The notes beneath the pieces were generated by a model. That model had not been told where the DNA came from, did no database searches, and saw only the letters and a program-made list of their open reading frames with translations. A program made the translations under genes and the position numbers. DNA of 64,000 nt, from NCBI GenBank assembly GCA_905116865.2, contig CAJHNH020002779.1:226001-290000 (forward strand), in the 5' to 3' direction. Origin of the DNA: Candidula unifasciata (lineage: Eukaryota; Mollusca; Gastropoda; Stylommatophora; Geomitridae). Shown one piece after another: positions 1 to 10,810 of this stretch (the first letter of the stretch is position 1; every line of letters begins with the position of its first letter).

Positions 1-246
1 CTTCTTTTCTGCCATATTCTGGTTTTTTTTTTTTTTTTTGGGAAACCTACCCTGGAATCCTCATTTGTTTCTGGTCTCTTCGTCATTATTATCTTGTACC
101 GTTTATATGCCACAAATTCCTGTTTCATCATTATTAATATTTTCAATATCGTTGACGGAATCCAGTATTCTACTCTTGACTTTTCTCGTTCGTTTGAGGT
201 TTTTTTTTTTTTTTTTGTGCTGATCGTTTCTCTGTTTGCTTCCAAT

Positions 247-456
247 AAATCTAATCATCTCTTTGTGGGATGCTTTGAAGCCCTACTCTAGCTCTTGCCA
301 GGGGCCGCAATATAGTCCGGCCATAAATATGATCTAATGGCTGAACGCGGTTTCTGGGACCTCTCCACGGGTGATCCTCATCCGCATGGTGGTACTTTGT
401 GTCATCGGGTGTTTATCGCTTCTGTGATGTCCTAGTAGGGTAAAAATCTACTACTG
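247..456 (+). mobile_element. SINE family A, copy 1
   Basis: One of six copies here of a roughly 200-230 bp dispersed repeat (others near 6.5, 17.8, 18.3, 23.8 and 56.1 kb, both strands). Conserved blocks are GCCAGGGGCCGCAATATAG, GGGACCTCTCCACGG and a 3' end TAGTGGGGTAGAAAGTC. Other copies have target-site duplications and short tetranucleotide tails, so LINE-mobilised retroposition is inferred. No coding capacity. Confidence 0.75.
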
Positions 457-1151
457 CTATTCCAACAAGACTATACATCATCAATCGAGCACTGACTGAT
501 CCATGAAAAAACGTTCTAGCATTATCTGCCCGATGTGCCTGGTTTCAAAGAAGGTCTTTAACTATATTTTACTAAATAATAAACTTTCCCAACTAGTCTG
601 GCTTTTCTGCTACAAACAGCAGGCACATGAAACTAATGTGGCCATTCAGTCTCTCTCCCAAAGCCAAAAATTCAGGAACCATTGAGTCAGTGCCGCGACC
701 CAGACAAGTTGCCGTCACCAGCCAGACCGACGGACTATCAAATTTGTCTATCGAGCCAGACCAGGCTGGTGTGTGCAGAGAGCAGGAAACTCGTGTGGTG
801 CGGTGCGGTGCAGTGAGTGTTTGTGTGTAATCTCGGTGCGGTGTGCTAAGTTTTTGTGTGTGATTTGGGTGTGGTGTGTGTGTGGTCCAAGTGTGCGTGC
901 TGTATAAATTTAACTCTTGCCAGATTTGATGAGAAGCAAGTGGTTTTGGGGGCTACCAAGAATATAGGCTGTGAATACGTCGGTTTGTCCTAGTGGGGAA
1001 CAGGGTCTACGAATATATCTTATTCTGTGCGGTCATTAATTCAAACGCTTTACATGAGGCGAGACGGACAGGCAATTTATTGCATACACCAGAAAGAGGT
1101 TCAAACGAAGACGCAAAGACAGGAAGGCAACTTACCACAAACATAAATCTG
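457..1151. other. No gene; GT-rich stretch
   Basis: No exon or transposon recognised. Positions about 784-900 are degenerate GTGTG/GCGGTG low-complexity sequence. The last 100 bases belong to a degenerate tandem region (AACTTACCACAAACATA-like units) that resumes at 1455. Confidence 0.5.
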
Positions 1152-1161
1152 AAGCTAAGAT

Positions 1162-1444
1162 CCCCGTGTGGGTTCCGGGGCCCTTATTATAGGAAAAACA
1201 AGAACAGACCCACTGCCTACCCAAAAGCATGTCGTAAGCGTCGACCTAATGGGAGCTTCCTTCTAAGTCAGAGAGCATCTGCCCGAGAGGCAAGGAACCA
1301 ACAGTCTGTACATAGATGAGTCAGATCTTTAAAACGGATGCACATGCAAAACACAGGTTCTGGAACAGGTCTGCAGCCCAAAAGTGAATGAACAACCAGA
1401 ACTTTCCGCAAGAGTTTACAGCTGGTGAACACGAAGAAGATGTA
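1162..1444 (+). mobile_element. SINE family E with GAA tail, flanked by TSD
   Basis: A roughly 280-bp dispersed repeat beginning GTGTGGGTTCCGGGGCC and ending TTTACAGCTGGTGAACACG followed by a short GAA run. AAGCTAAGAT (1152-1161) before it and AAGCCAAGAT (1445-1454) after it form a 10-bp duplication with one mismatch, although the host sequence is itself degenerately repetitive. About ten copies of family E occur in the window. Confidence 0.75.
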
Positions 1445-1454
1445 AAGCCAAGAT

Positions 1455-1715
1455 ACTAAAGCAACCAACATATTACAACCATAAAAGGGGCCACGGCGCT
1501 AAAACAACCAACACATCACTTACACAAGAAAGACGATAGGATAAGAAAGCAACTTATCACAAACATGAAACTGAGGTAAAGACACCAAACATATCACAAA
1601 CAAAAAAAAAACTGAGATAAAGATACTAAAGGAACCAACATATCAAAAACACAAGAGACTAGGACTCGAAGGCAATTTACCACAAACATCTGAAAAAAGC
1701 CTAGGACAAGATAAC
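1455..1715. repeat. Degenerate tandem repeat
   Basis: Imperfect units of about 65-80 bases with the recurring words ACTAAAG(C/G)AACCAACATAT and CACAAACAT(G)AAACTGAG. The same material lies to the left of the SINE at 1162, so the SINE entered an older array. Confidence 0.5.
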
Positions 1716-1833
1716 TAATCACTTAACGGATGTGCAAGCGAAAACTGAGGTTCCGGAACAAGATTACCAGAGCCACGGCCATCTCTAGATATAAATAGCC
1801 TGAAGATGGGCGTGACCAGAACGTTCTGTCAGA

Positions 1834-1935
1834 GGTGTTGCCACTTTTGACCCCCAAAAAACCACCCAGAACGGAATCAAACAATATCTTAAAATATCTA
1901 AATCTGGATGTAAAACATCCAAAGTGGCAACACTG
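1834..1935 (-). mobile_element. Short internally deleted hAT-like element, family F
   Basis: About 100 bp with degenerate inverted ends: GTGTTGCCACTTTT on the left, and AAAGTGGCAACACTG on the right preceded by CTGGATGTAAAACATCC. These match the ends of the 505-bp copies at 61.9 and 32.5 kb, with the middle lost. No clear 8-bp duplication remains. Confidence 0.65.
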
Positions 1936-2007
1936 GGTTACACCGGTGAATGCGAAGAAACGAATCAATTCACGATGTAACCTGCCAGCACTTGCTGCTT
2001 GCAATTA

Positions 2008-2275
2008 GTGGCGAAGCAGCTAGACGCTGAACTGTGGATCGGAAGGACATGGATTCGCTCCCTAGCGGAGCTGGACATGTTTTTAACAATAACCTTAGCT
2101 TCCAGGAAGACCCAGCCTTGAGTGGGTACCAGGTGCAGTCCTGGGAAGTAAAGGCGGCCGACGTGATGCTGACCACATCATCCATCATTTGGCGTTGGTC
2201 TATCAAATATAGGTCTAGCCCTATATACCCAGTACGCCTAAAAGAAGTGGATATTGGTCCTTTACTTTACTTGTA
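2008..2275 (+). mobile_element. tRNA-derived SINE family B
   Basis: The 5' part resembles a tRNA: an A-box-like GTGGCGAAGCAGCTAGACGC and a B-box-like ATGGATTCGCTCCC. The body reads CCCAGCCTTGAGTGGGTACC, then TATAGGTCTAGCCCTATAT. Related copies lie at 23.5, 38.1 and 60.9 kb on the plus strand, with minus-strand fragments at 4.2, 45.6, 47.7 and 61.3 kb. Confidence 0.75.
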
Positions 2276-2358
2276 CTGTTTGCAATTATCTGCTATCATC
2301 CTGTCTGCACAAACAGATTGTCTTATGTTCTTTGACTTAATTATTACTGACGCCAATA

Positions 2359-2360
<2 letters not shown>

Positions 2361-2398
<38 letters not shown>

Positions 2399-2600
2399 TT
2401 CATCTCTTCTTTCTTATTTCGCAGTGTCTCTCTCCCTTTTTTTTTTATATTCGCCCTGTCTGTCCTTCTCTCTCCAGCGTCTATCTTTCTCCCTCCCTCT
2501 CTCAATCCCTACATTACAAGCCCTCCATTGTCATTCTTCTCTATTTTTGACATACGCCTCCATATTTTTTTTCTCGTTGACTCTTCTAACATCACTTTTC
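2361..2600. repeat. TC microsatellite and CT-rich sequence
   Basis: A (TC)n run at about 2361-2396 grades into pyrimidine-rich low-complexity DNA. Confidence 0.85.
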
Positions 2601-2601
2601 T

Positions 2602-2689
2602 CCACAACTGCCTGCCTCAACCCACACACCCCTGACCTTGAGGTAGTGAGGGGAGAAAGAAAGAAAGAAAGAAAGAGAAAGAAAGAAAG

Positions 2690-2724
<35 letters not shown>

Positions 2725-2882
2725 AAAGAAAGAAAGAAAGAAAAAGAAAGAAAGAAAGAAAGAAAGAAAAACACAACTGCCTGCCTCAACCCACACACCC
2801 CTGACCTTGAGGTAGTGAGGGGAGAAAGAAAGAAAGAAAGAGAAAGAAAGAAAGAGAAAGAAAGAAAGAAAGAAAGAAAGAA

Positions 2883-2914
<32 letters not shown>

Positions 2915-2942
2915 AAAGAAAAGAAAGAAAGAAAGAAAAGAA

Positions 2943-3030
<88 letters not shown>

Positions 3031-3104
3031 AAAAAAGAAAGAAAGAAAAAGAAAGAAAGAAAGAAAGAAAGAAAAAAAGAAAGAAAGAAAGAAAGAAAGA
3101 AAGC
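2602..3104 (+). repeat. GAAA microsatellite with duplicated flank
   Basis: Long (GAAA)n tracts at about 2655-2769 and 2820-3104. The unique segment from CACAACTGCCTGCCTCAACC to GAGGTAGTGAGGGGAGAAAG occurs twice, at about 2602-2660 and 2770-2828, 168 bp apart, so tract and flank duplicated together. Lys/Glu or Phe/Leu/Ser-rich open frames here are artefacts. Confidence 0.9.
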
Positions 3105-3424
3105 AAATCCCTAGCCCCCAACTCCCAGCCCTCTGCCCTAACTGGAACGTCAATACGAAGGGCGATAACTAATGAAATGATTGCAAGACTGCATGCACCC
3201 TGGCTGTCCCGGGGCGACGTGGCCATAATGCTGCAGTAATTTCTCCCAGTGTCTTTGTGCCCGATGAACAAGAAGATATCTATTTTACGCCGCTATTAAA
3301 TTTCCACTGAGCCGGTGTGAATTTTAACTAGGTCTGCCGGCAAAAACGAAATAAAACAAAAGTGAACAATGGATAAAATGAGATAGCCGTTCAATCTTTC
3401 CAGCACTTGCTTAATTTTAAACAT

Positions 3425-3624
3425 TATGAATTAATCAAGTAACAGAAAGTGTACTGATCGGCACTCATAGAAGGAAATAGAGAGATAGAAGAACACACTA
3501 GACAACATAAAAATTAAAAGCTATAGTTACCGTGCCGGGAATTGAACCTGTCACCTCCAGACAGCGTGTGCGCCTCGCTATGGATACAAGTGCAATAAGA
3601 ACCCCAAAGGTTCCCCCTCAGTTT
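3425..3624 (-). mobile_element. tRNA-like SINE, minus strand
   Basis: Read on the minus strand, the segment near 3535-3590 gives a tRNA-like head: TAGCGAGGCGCACAC (A-box-like) and GGTTCAATTCCCGGCAC (B-box-like). Its distal end (AATTAATCAAGTAACAGAAA, 3429-3448) recurs at 46090. TTAATTTTAAA precedes and follows it. Confidence 0.6.
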
Positions 3625-3637
3625 ACTTAATTTTAAA

Positions 3638-3852
3638 GCCCGGCTCTCTAGCGTAATTGGCTAAACCGGATTGCGCGGTAACCGGGTGACGAACTCCTTG
3701 TGGTCCGGGTTCACTCCCGGGGGTTGGCAGAAAAGCCACATTTCTCCCACATTTACATTATTTACAATGGAATCAAGGCCGAAAGGTTGTGATATCCATA
3801 ATACCGAGCCTAAGGGTGAACAACTCATGGCTTCTGGATACTAAAACAAACA
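3638..3852 (+). mobile_element. tRNA-derived SINE family C with 13-bp TSD
   Basis: The head contains TAGCGTAATTGGCTAAACC (A-box-like) and GGTCCGGGTTCACTCCCG (B-box-like). The body includes CCACATTTCTCCCACATTTA and the end reads CATGGCTTCTGGATACTAAA. ACTTAATTTTAAA occurs exactly at 3625-3637 and 3853-3865, a perfect duplication. Other copies lie at 13.4, 20.8 (minus) and 25.05 kb (truncated). Confidence 0.85.
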
Positions 3853-4234
3853 ACTTAATTTTAAACGCATTATGTACTTTTTCCTCTCAATTGATCCTTC
3901 TGTCAGGCTGGTTATCAGAAAGCCGGCAGCCTAAACGCTTTATTATAGTCCCAGGTTCTTTCTTGATATCCTACCCCAGATGACGTCACAGGACAGGCCA
4001 ATAATTCAGATGGTGGTAAGACTGGGTTTACCGGCTTTTTTATGCCTTTAACGACCCAAAAAACATCTAGAACTGGCCCTAACCCTAACCCACCTTCGTC
4101 CCACGAATGCATGCAGCCTATCTACCACCCCCTGAAATATTAGACTGTCCCGTGACCTGTAGATTTCCCCCTGTTTGAGGTAGGATATTACTAAAGCAGC
4201 CAGTCCCAATCTTAATGTGTCAACAGAAAATATG

Positions 4235-4380
4235 GTCTTGGTGAGTGATGGCCGCCTCTACTTCCCAGGAATTTACCTGGTACCCGTTTAAGGCTGGGTC
4301 TATGTAGGAGCCGAGGTCTTTAAAGTAGGGCTTCCGATCCGCACGCGAACATCTAGGCGCTACACCACGGCGGCGACTTG
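4235..4380 (-). mobile_element. SINE family B fragment
   Basis: On the minus strand a GTGGTGTAGCGCCTAGATG head, a diverged B box, then ACCCAGCCTTAAACGGGTAC and TTCCTGGGAAGTA, as in the family B body. Confidence 0.6.
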
Positions 4381-4417
4381 GACAAATAAAGGATATACTC
4401 TTTTTTAAACACAGACG

Positions 4418-4489
4418 TTAAAACGACAGTAGCAGATAAACAGCAACAGATAAACGGCAACAGATAAACAGCAGCAGATAAACAAACAG
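4418..4489. repeat. CAGCAACAGATAAA minisatellite, left part
   Basis: Short imperfect units of AACAGCAACAGATAAAC. The same units resume at about 4806-4868 beyond an intervening SINE E, which therefore probably inserted into this array. Confidence 0.7.
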
Positions 4490-4757
4490 TGTGGGTTCCA
4501 GGGCCCTATTATAGGGAAAACAAGAATAGACACACTGCCTACCCAAAAGCATGTCGCAAGAGTTGACTAATTGGGAGCTTCCTTCGAAGTCGGGTAGCAT
4601 CTGCTTGAGAGGCAAGGAACCAACAGTCTGCACACAAATGCGCCAGATCTGTCAAACGGATGCACACGCATCCCTCAGGTTCTGGAACTGGACTGCAGTC
4701 CAGAAGTGGACGGACAACCAGAACTTTCCACCAGAGTTTTACAGCTGGTGAACGCAA
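4490..4757 (+). mobile_element. SINE family E
   Basis: Full-length-like copy: GTGTGGGTTCCAGGGCCC at the start, ACCCAAAAGCATGTCGCAAG, GAGGCAAGGAACCAACAGTC, and a GCTGGTGAACGCAAAGAAG end. The last 25 bases are repeated at about 4779-4800, a local tail duplication. Confidence 0.8.
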
Positions 4758-4805
4758 AGAAGAAAGAAGAAACAAATTTACAGCTGGTGAACGCAAAGAA
4801 GAAAC

Positions 4806-4868
4806 AAACAGACAAAACAGCAACAGATAAACAAACAACAGACAAGCAGCAACAGATAAACAGCAACG
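4806..4868. repeat. CAGCAACAGATAAA minisatellite, right part
   Basis: Continuation of the array seen at 4418-4489. Confidence 0.65.
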
Positions 4869-4976
4869 ACTCGTGTAAATAAATGACTCACTGTGGAGCT
4901 CCCTGTCCAGGGTTAAGTGGTGGTAGACGCTTCCAGGCACCTCAGACAGACGGAAGAACCATTTAATCCCCACCAT

Positions 4977-5130
4977 TAGTGTGTCTCTCTTGGTCTGCGA
5001 AATCAAAGAATCGCCGTTACCCATTAATTTACATCTGTTCTAACTGTGGAAATTGTAATCAAGACTATCAGTAGATCATAGTTTCAATGGTTTGGTCATC
5101 TAACAAGACTGGCAACAGCGAGGGCAGCAC

Positions 5131-5194
<64 letters not shown>

Positions 5195-5427
5195 GAGCAA
5201 CGTTATACATATACATCGGTGACAGACCAAGAGATCGACCCCCCCTCCCCCCCCCCCTCACCATAAATGTGTCTCTCTTGGTCTGCGAGGCTACAGTCAA
5301 AAGAATCGCCGTTACTCATTGATATACACTTTTTCTAACTGTAAAAAAAAATTAATCATAACTATCAGTAGCCAACAGATTAAATGGGTTTGGCCAAGTA
5401 ACCGGACTGGCAACAGAGAAAATACCG

Positions 5428-5493
<66 letters not shown>

Positions 5494-5545
5494 AATAGCA
5501 TACAGATACAGCGGTAAAAGATCCAGGAGTCGGCCAGACAGAAGA
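4977..5545 (+). mobile_element. Tandemly duplicated LINE 3' fragment with GA expansions
   Basis: Two diverged copies, about 4977-5245 and 5262-5545. Each runs from GTGTCTCTCTTGGTCTGCGA through AATCGCCGTTA and CTATCAGTAG to a long (GA)n tract (5131-5191 and 5431-5492). Translation of copy 1 gives FQWFGHLTRLATAR. After its GA tract copy 2 gives a GKRSRSRP-like peptide. Both are typical of the region after the reverse transcriptase domain of RTE/L2-type non-LTR elements. Both copies are broken by stops. The GA tract falls where an Arg-Glu stretch would be, so it probably expanded from within the remnant. Family assignment is inference. Confidence 0.6.
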
Positions 5546-6469
5546 TGAAAGATCGTAGACCCTGGAAAAAGTATATGTAGGGAGCGAAGAGAAAAGCCCC
5601 TTCTAGAAATATCTTCCTGTCGTGATGCTGCGAGGCATTCTAGAAGTTGAGACAGGAAGAAAAAGATCTTGATGTGCCACTTTACAGATTTACAGTGCCA
5701 GGCACATCTTTTTTTAATAACAGCCGACCCCCCCCCCCCGCCCCCCCCCTAACTTTCTGCTGCCTTCCTTTCGCATATGTCTAACATTCGATCTGTCCCT
5801 GTCATAACTACTATCACTATTCTCCCATAATTTCACCCTCTCTGACCTCTCCCTCCCCCTCTCTAACCCCCTCCCTTCCTTCTCTCTCTATGATCTCTCT
5901 CTCTCTCTCTCTCTCCTCTCGCGCGCGCTTGATTTGCCTCTCATCTCCCCTCCCCTTCCATCTTTCTCACATTCTGTGTATAACTCTCATATTTATCTTA
6001 TATCCCCCCCCCCTTTCTCTATATATCTCTCTTCTCACACTCCCTCTCCTTGTCTGTCTATCATTCCCAATGTCTTTCTCACAATGTATTCACCCTTCCC
6101 GCACACTACATATCTCTTTCCCATCTCTCTGTCTCTCCCTCTCTCTCTCGGCATACTATGATATCAAAGAAGGGACGAGATATGAAAGCACCTGTTCACT
6201 AAACAATCGCACCAAAACTCACCAGGCTAAACCGCTGTATGGCGCACACAAAGTATGGCTTGCCTTTCTCTCGGTTTTGTAAATAGGCCGTATCTGCAAA
6301 TAAAAAAACGTTAGTGGTTGACATCTTTTTTTTCTGGGTACTAATCATGAAAGTCACCCCATCTCGTTAGGGTGCGAGATTTCGTGGTCGTTCCCACGGG
6401 CTGTCCTGCATTCTAGGGGTGTTATAAAATGGCTTCCTTCTCCGTCTATACACATGCTCTAACCATTTT
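5546..6469. other. No gene; C- and CT-rich low complexity
   Basis: Contains poly-C near 5729-5747, CT-rich sequence from about 5820 to 6150, and otherwise unrecognised DNA. The Ser/Leu-rich frames are low-complexity artefacts. Confidence 0.6.
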
Positions 6470-6680
6470 CGTCCTTATTAGAACGAAATTTTTTGTCATT
6501 TGAAGCCCTACCCTGGCTTTTGCCAGGGGCCGCAATATAGGCAGGCCATACATATGGCCAAATGTCTCAACACGGTTTCTGGGACCTCTCCACGGCGATC
6601 CTCATCCGCATGGTGGCACTTTGTGTCATCGGGTGTTTGTCGCTTGTGTGATGTCCTGGTGGGGTAGAAAGTCAGTCAGT
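6470..6680 (+). mobile_element. SINE family A, copy 2
   Basis: Starts at CGTCCTTATTAGAACGAAAT, carries GCCAGGGGCCGCAATATAG and GGGACCTCTCCACGG, and ends TGGTGGGGTAGAAAGTCAGT with a short (AGTC) tail. Confidence 0.8.
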
Positions 6681-7501
6681 CCGTCTATACACACCGTGGA
6701 GAAAACTGTCTCACGTTCGTACAACCCGGTCTCCTAGACGAAGCTTTGCAGTTTTCTTTTCGTAACTGTCTGCTCTGTAAACGACTGCAGTTTCTCGAAT
6801 ATGTGTTATCAAGTCTCAGGCGCCGAAGGCGACTGTACATGAAAGAAGTAGTTATGTTATTTATTTATTTATTTTTTTACGCTCGTTGGCGGTGGCTGTC
6901 GTCGGTGATGGATGGGCTTGAAACGGTCAAAACAAGGAACCCATGACACCTCTAGACTACAGAAGTGTCCCAGGAAATCCCCAACAAAATCACGCGGCCG
7001 ACGAGATGGGGTGAGCCGTACCTATTTTTTTTTTATTTCTTTTTAGCAAGTTGCATACATCGCTACCTAAAACACGCAGACATACACACACACACACACA
7101 CTAGTTGCATTACTGTAGGTTCAAAAAGTAAGATAAACAAATATCTTCTTAGTAAATTACACACAAACATACCTACATATTACACGGACGTACACATACA
7201 CATTACTGTGACATTACTGAAGTACAAGAAAGTAAAACTATACCTTCTCGGTTACACACATAAATATACTATGTCCCAGGGCACATACACACATACGCAG
7301 TGGTGATATTGCTTTAAAGTTAAAGAAAATCGGAATCATTTTTGATCCTTCTATCGGAAGAGGGGAGGGGGAGACACCTTACACCAGGAGACTAGTAACC
7401 TTGATGAAAGCTTTCCTACAGTCTCAAGCTTTCTGTCTGCCACACAGCTCTGTTTTGATTGTTGCTGGAACTGGCCAGATGGCTTCCCTGTTAGCAGCAT
7501 G
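6681..7501. other. No gene recognised
   Basis: Contains TTTATTTATTTATTT (6858-6872), a short CA run near 7083-7101, and degenerate TTACACACA-type sequence. No splice-bounded exon was seen. Confidence 0.4.
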
Positions 7502-8027
7502 CAGTCTACGGCATCCACTTTGGATGTTTTACATCTAGATTTAGATGTTTTCCTTGCATTTAGATGGCGTTTTTGACGTTTAGATGGTGGATGATTTCTA
7601 GATGTCTTTCTTTTGGAGTGAATTTATCAAATCTAACCTTAAAAAAAACAGGATGAAATTTGACCTCTTAAATGCTGTCTTGTCAATAAAATTTGGCCTG
7701 ATAAGAGTAGGAAAAGGCTGTTCCACTTATCAGCTCCCTGATTGGGTATTAAATGAAATTGGAACAGCTAAAGCATACCAGTTATTTTGGATCTGAAGCT
7801 TCCACTTCATCATCCAAGCCAAGTTTATCCTGTGGATCTTGTAAGGCAGACTTCAGTAAAGATGAGGATATGATTCTATAGGTTAAGTCATATCAACTGC
7901 TTTGTAATTTGTGATTTTTCACATTTGGATGTTTTTTCTAGATGTTTTCCATGCAAACTTAGATGTTTTTAGATCTTTTGTTGTGTCCGTTTTGGATGCT
8001 TTCTGTCAAAGACAAGTGGCAACACTG
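7502..8027 (+). mobile_element. hAT-like non-autonomous element, family F
   Basis: Nearly collinear with the intact copy at 61893-62397. The right end AAGTGGCAACACTG is preserved; the left terminal repeat is degraded (CAGTCTACGGCATCCACTTT). It contains an open stretch (7654-7796) with the peptide FGLIRVGKGCSTYQLPDWVL, also recognisable in the other two long copies. That pattern suggests the C-terminal end of an ancestral transposase. No clear 8-bp duplication. Confidence 0.75.
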
Positions 8028-8324
8028 CAGGCAGATCATACAGAGGGTCCGCTGAGAGCCATAAGGGTCAAACTATGGCGTCCCAAGGCCAAAATATGAC
8101 AACTAACTGATCCTCACAACGACCAAAATCCTCAATGACCTAAATATAAACTTAAGTAGGTCATGGTTCTTTCCTAGAACGATAGTCTCGTCTACAACGT
8201 TCAACCAAAGGTGTCATCCTTTAACAAATAGCACAAATCATCAAGATAAAACAGTGTCAACCGTCACACTAATATGTGGGCTCCAAAATACCAGCTGGTG
8301 ATTCGTTGTTGTCTATAGTTTTGC
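8028..8324. other. No gene recognised
   Basis: About 300 bases of apparently unique sequence between family F and a minus-strand family E SINE. Confidence 0.4.
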
Positions 8325-8590
8325 TTTTTCTTCTTCGCATTCACCGGCTGTAAACTCCAGTGGAAAGTTCTGGCTGTTCCTCTACTTCTGGAGTGCAGTC
8401 CTGTCCCAGAACCTGAGTGTTGTTTGTATGCAGACTGCTGGTTCCTTGCCGCACAGACAGATGCACTCCGACTTTGAAGGAAGCTCCCAATTAGTCGACG
8501 CTAACGACAGGCTTTGGGTAGGCAGTGGTCTTTTATTGTTTTCCCTACAACAGGGCCCTGGAATCCACTTAGGGTTGTTGTATATAAAGT
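8325..8590 (-). mobile_element. SINE family E
   Basis: Reverse copy. It begins with the TTCTTCTTCGC tail, then ACCGGCTGTAAACTCCAGTG and CTGCTGGTTCCTTGCCGC, and ends near CAACAGGGCCCTGGAATCC. Confidence 0.8.
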
Positions 8591-9100
8591 GACATTTTGA
8601 TTTCTTCAAGTTCTTTAGTCCTTTTCAGTCGCTTTTATAGTTGGGGTGAAAGGGGGTCCTCGCCATACTTTTAATAGGGAAGGGGGTGGGGGAGGGGAGC
8701 CACCTGACTAAGGTTAACAAATCAAAAGGCAGCTAAATCCTCAACCAGAGCTGTCCAAGATTCCTCATTAACGACACACCACTTTCCCCGGCCTTTGATT
8801 TGTCCCCAGTCTATCTGCCAGCCACGGGTTGTCTCCCTCTTTGCCCGGTCTCTCTCTTCTCTCCCTTGACGCCAGCCACATTATTCAGAAGCCCCTGCAC
8901 TTTGTCCAGTTTCCGACCCTCACTCGCCACGTCAAAGAATCGATAGCACAAAGATACCACGAGCGACTAGTGAAGTTTTCCCATCGAAGATGAAGCTGGT
9001 GCTACTTTTCCTTAAGAACTGAGCTCTGCTGAGACAGTACTGAGCCTTGCTGCACTTCTGTCAGGGTGTTTCGGTGTGGGAGAGGGGAGGGTTAGACCCA
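8591..9100. other. No gene recognised
   Basis: Unique-looking sequence with G-rich and C-rich patches. ATGAAGCTGGTGCTACTTTT at 8990 starts only a ten-codon frame, so I do not call a gene. Confidence 0.4.
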
Positions 9101-9164
9101 CTCCCACTCCCCCCCCCCCCCCCACAAACAAGCATGACGTAAAAGTTGATTTATTACTGGTGTT

Positions 9165-9329
9165 TCCTTCAAAAGCGCAGCATTTATCTGAGAGACTATC
9201 AACCAACAGTCTGCACAGAATAAGCCAGAAGTGCGTGAAAAAACATTGGCAACAAGACCAAGGCCAGAAATGGGTGAACAAAGATTTTTCCACTGAAGTT
9301 CAGGCTGCTAAACATGATGAAGAAACAGC

Positions 9330-9369
<40 letters not shown>

Positions 9370-9385
9370 AGAAGAAGAAGAAGAA
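9165..9385 (+). mobile_element. Diverged SINE family E with AAAG tail
   Basis: CAACCAACAGTCTGCACAGA and AGAAATGGGTGAACAAAGAT match the second half of family E. The 3' end is an (AAAG)n then GAAGAA tract (about 9331-9385), replacing the usual GAA tail. A poly-C run lies just upstream at about 9107-9122. Confidence 0.6.
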
Positions 9386-9690
9386 TATCAAGTGTCTCAA
9401 GATAACAGGCATTCAAATCTAAATATATGTACACATTGGCTTTTCAACAATGCCAGTTGGGAGTGTCAGATTTGGTTACTTGTTAAATATCAACAGTTGC
9501 TTACAGACTAAACAGGTAGAAAAGAAAAAACCATTCTGATCATATCTGGCAAGTCAAACGTGATTTGATTTCCGAAATCTCTTATTTAACACACATATCT
9601 GAAAATTATCCAGCGAGTAATTTTATTTTTAAAAAAACTTAATTTATTTCAATAAGAAGATTAAAAACGATATGGTGAGGGGCTTTTTTG
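9386..9690. other. No gene recognised
   Basis: AT-rich sequence without recognisable elements. Confidence 0.4.
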
Positions 9691-9694
9691 TTGT

Positions 9695-10810
9695 TTAGTG
9701 TGGTGGGTGTCTAGTTTGTGCATGGTGCTCTAGTGTGTGTGTGTCTAGTTTGTGCATGGTGCTCTAGTGTGTGTGTGTCTAGTTTGTGCATGGTGCTCTA
9801 GTGTGTGTGTCTAGTTTGTGCATGGTGCTCTAGTGTGTGTGTGTGTCTAGTTTGTGCATGGTGCTCTAGTGTGTGTGTGTAAGAGCGTGCTGCTGTAGTG
9901 TGTATGCACGATGTTGTAGTCTAGTGTGTGTGTGTATGAGCGTGCTGCTGTAGTGTGTATGCACGATGTTGTAGTCTAGTGTGTGTGTGTCTAGTTTGTG
10001 CATGGTACTCTAGTGTGTGTGTGTAAGAGCGTGCTGCTGTAGTGTGTATGCACGATGTTGTAGTCTAGTGTGTGTGTGTGTATGAGCGTGCTGCTGTAGT
10101 GTGTATGCACGATGTTGTAGTCTAGTGTGTGTGTGTAAGAGCGTGCTGCTGTAGTGTGTATGCACGATGTTGTAGTCTAGTGTGTGTGTGTTTGAGGGTG
10201 CTGCTGTAGTGTGTATGCACGATGTTGTAGTCTAGTGTGTGTGTGTATGAGCGTGCTGCTGTAGTGTGTATGCACGATGTTGTAGTGTGGTGCATGGTGT
10301 TGTAGTGTATATGTGTGGTGCTGTAATGTGTATGTGGTGCTGTAGTGTGTATGTGTGGTGCTGTAATGTGTATGTGGTGCTGTAATGTGTATGTGTGGTG
10401 CTGTAATGTGTATGTGGTGCTGTAGTGTATATATGTGGTGCTGTAATGTGTATGTGGTGCTGTAGTGTATATGTGTGCTGCTGTAATGTGTATGTGGTGC
10501 TGTACTGTGTATGTGGTGCTGTAGTGTGTATGTGGTGCTGTAATGTGTATGTGGTGCTGTAGTGTATATGTGTGGTGCTGTAATGTGTATGTGGTGCTGT
10601 AGTGTGTATGTGGTGCTGTAGTGTGTATGTGGTGCTGCATTGTATATATGGTTTTGTAGTGTCTGTGTGGTGCTGCATTGTGTGTGTATGGTGTTGTAGT
10701 GTGAATATGGTGCTGCAATGTCTGTGTGTGTATGGTGTTGTGTGTATATGTTGCTGCAGTGTGTGTATGGTGTTGTAGTGTGTGTATGGTGTTGTGTGTT
10801 TGTGCGTATG
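9695..10810 (+). repeat. GT-rich minisatellite with mosaic units
   Basis: Three zones. About 9700-9890 has a 30-34 bp unit with TCTAGTTTGTGCATGGTGCT. About 9890-10280 has a 53-55 bp unit with GAGCGTGCTGCTGTAGTGTG and TATGCACGATGTTGTAG. About 10285-10800 has 17-21 bp units of GTATGTGGTGCTGTAGTGT. Long minus-strand His/Thr/Tyr-rich frames are products of the repeat. Confidence 0.9.

Noticed and set aside
4076..4095. Interstitial telomere (CCCTAACCCTAACCC)
   Set aside because: Only two and a half units; chance or trivial insertion cannot be excluded.
8990..9022. Signal-peptide-like MKLVLLFL start
   Set aside because: The frame stops after ten codons and no donor site is in register.
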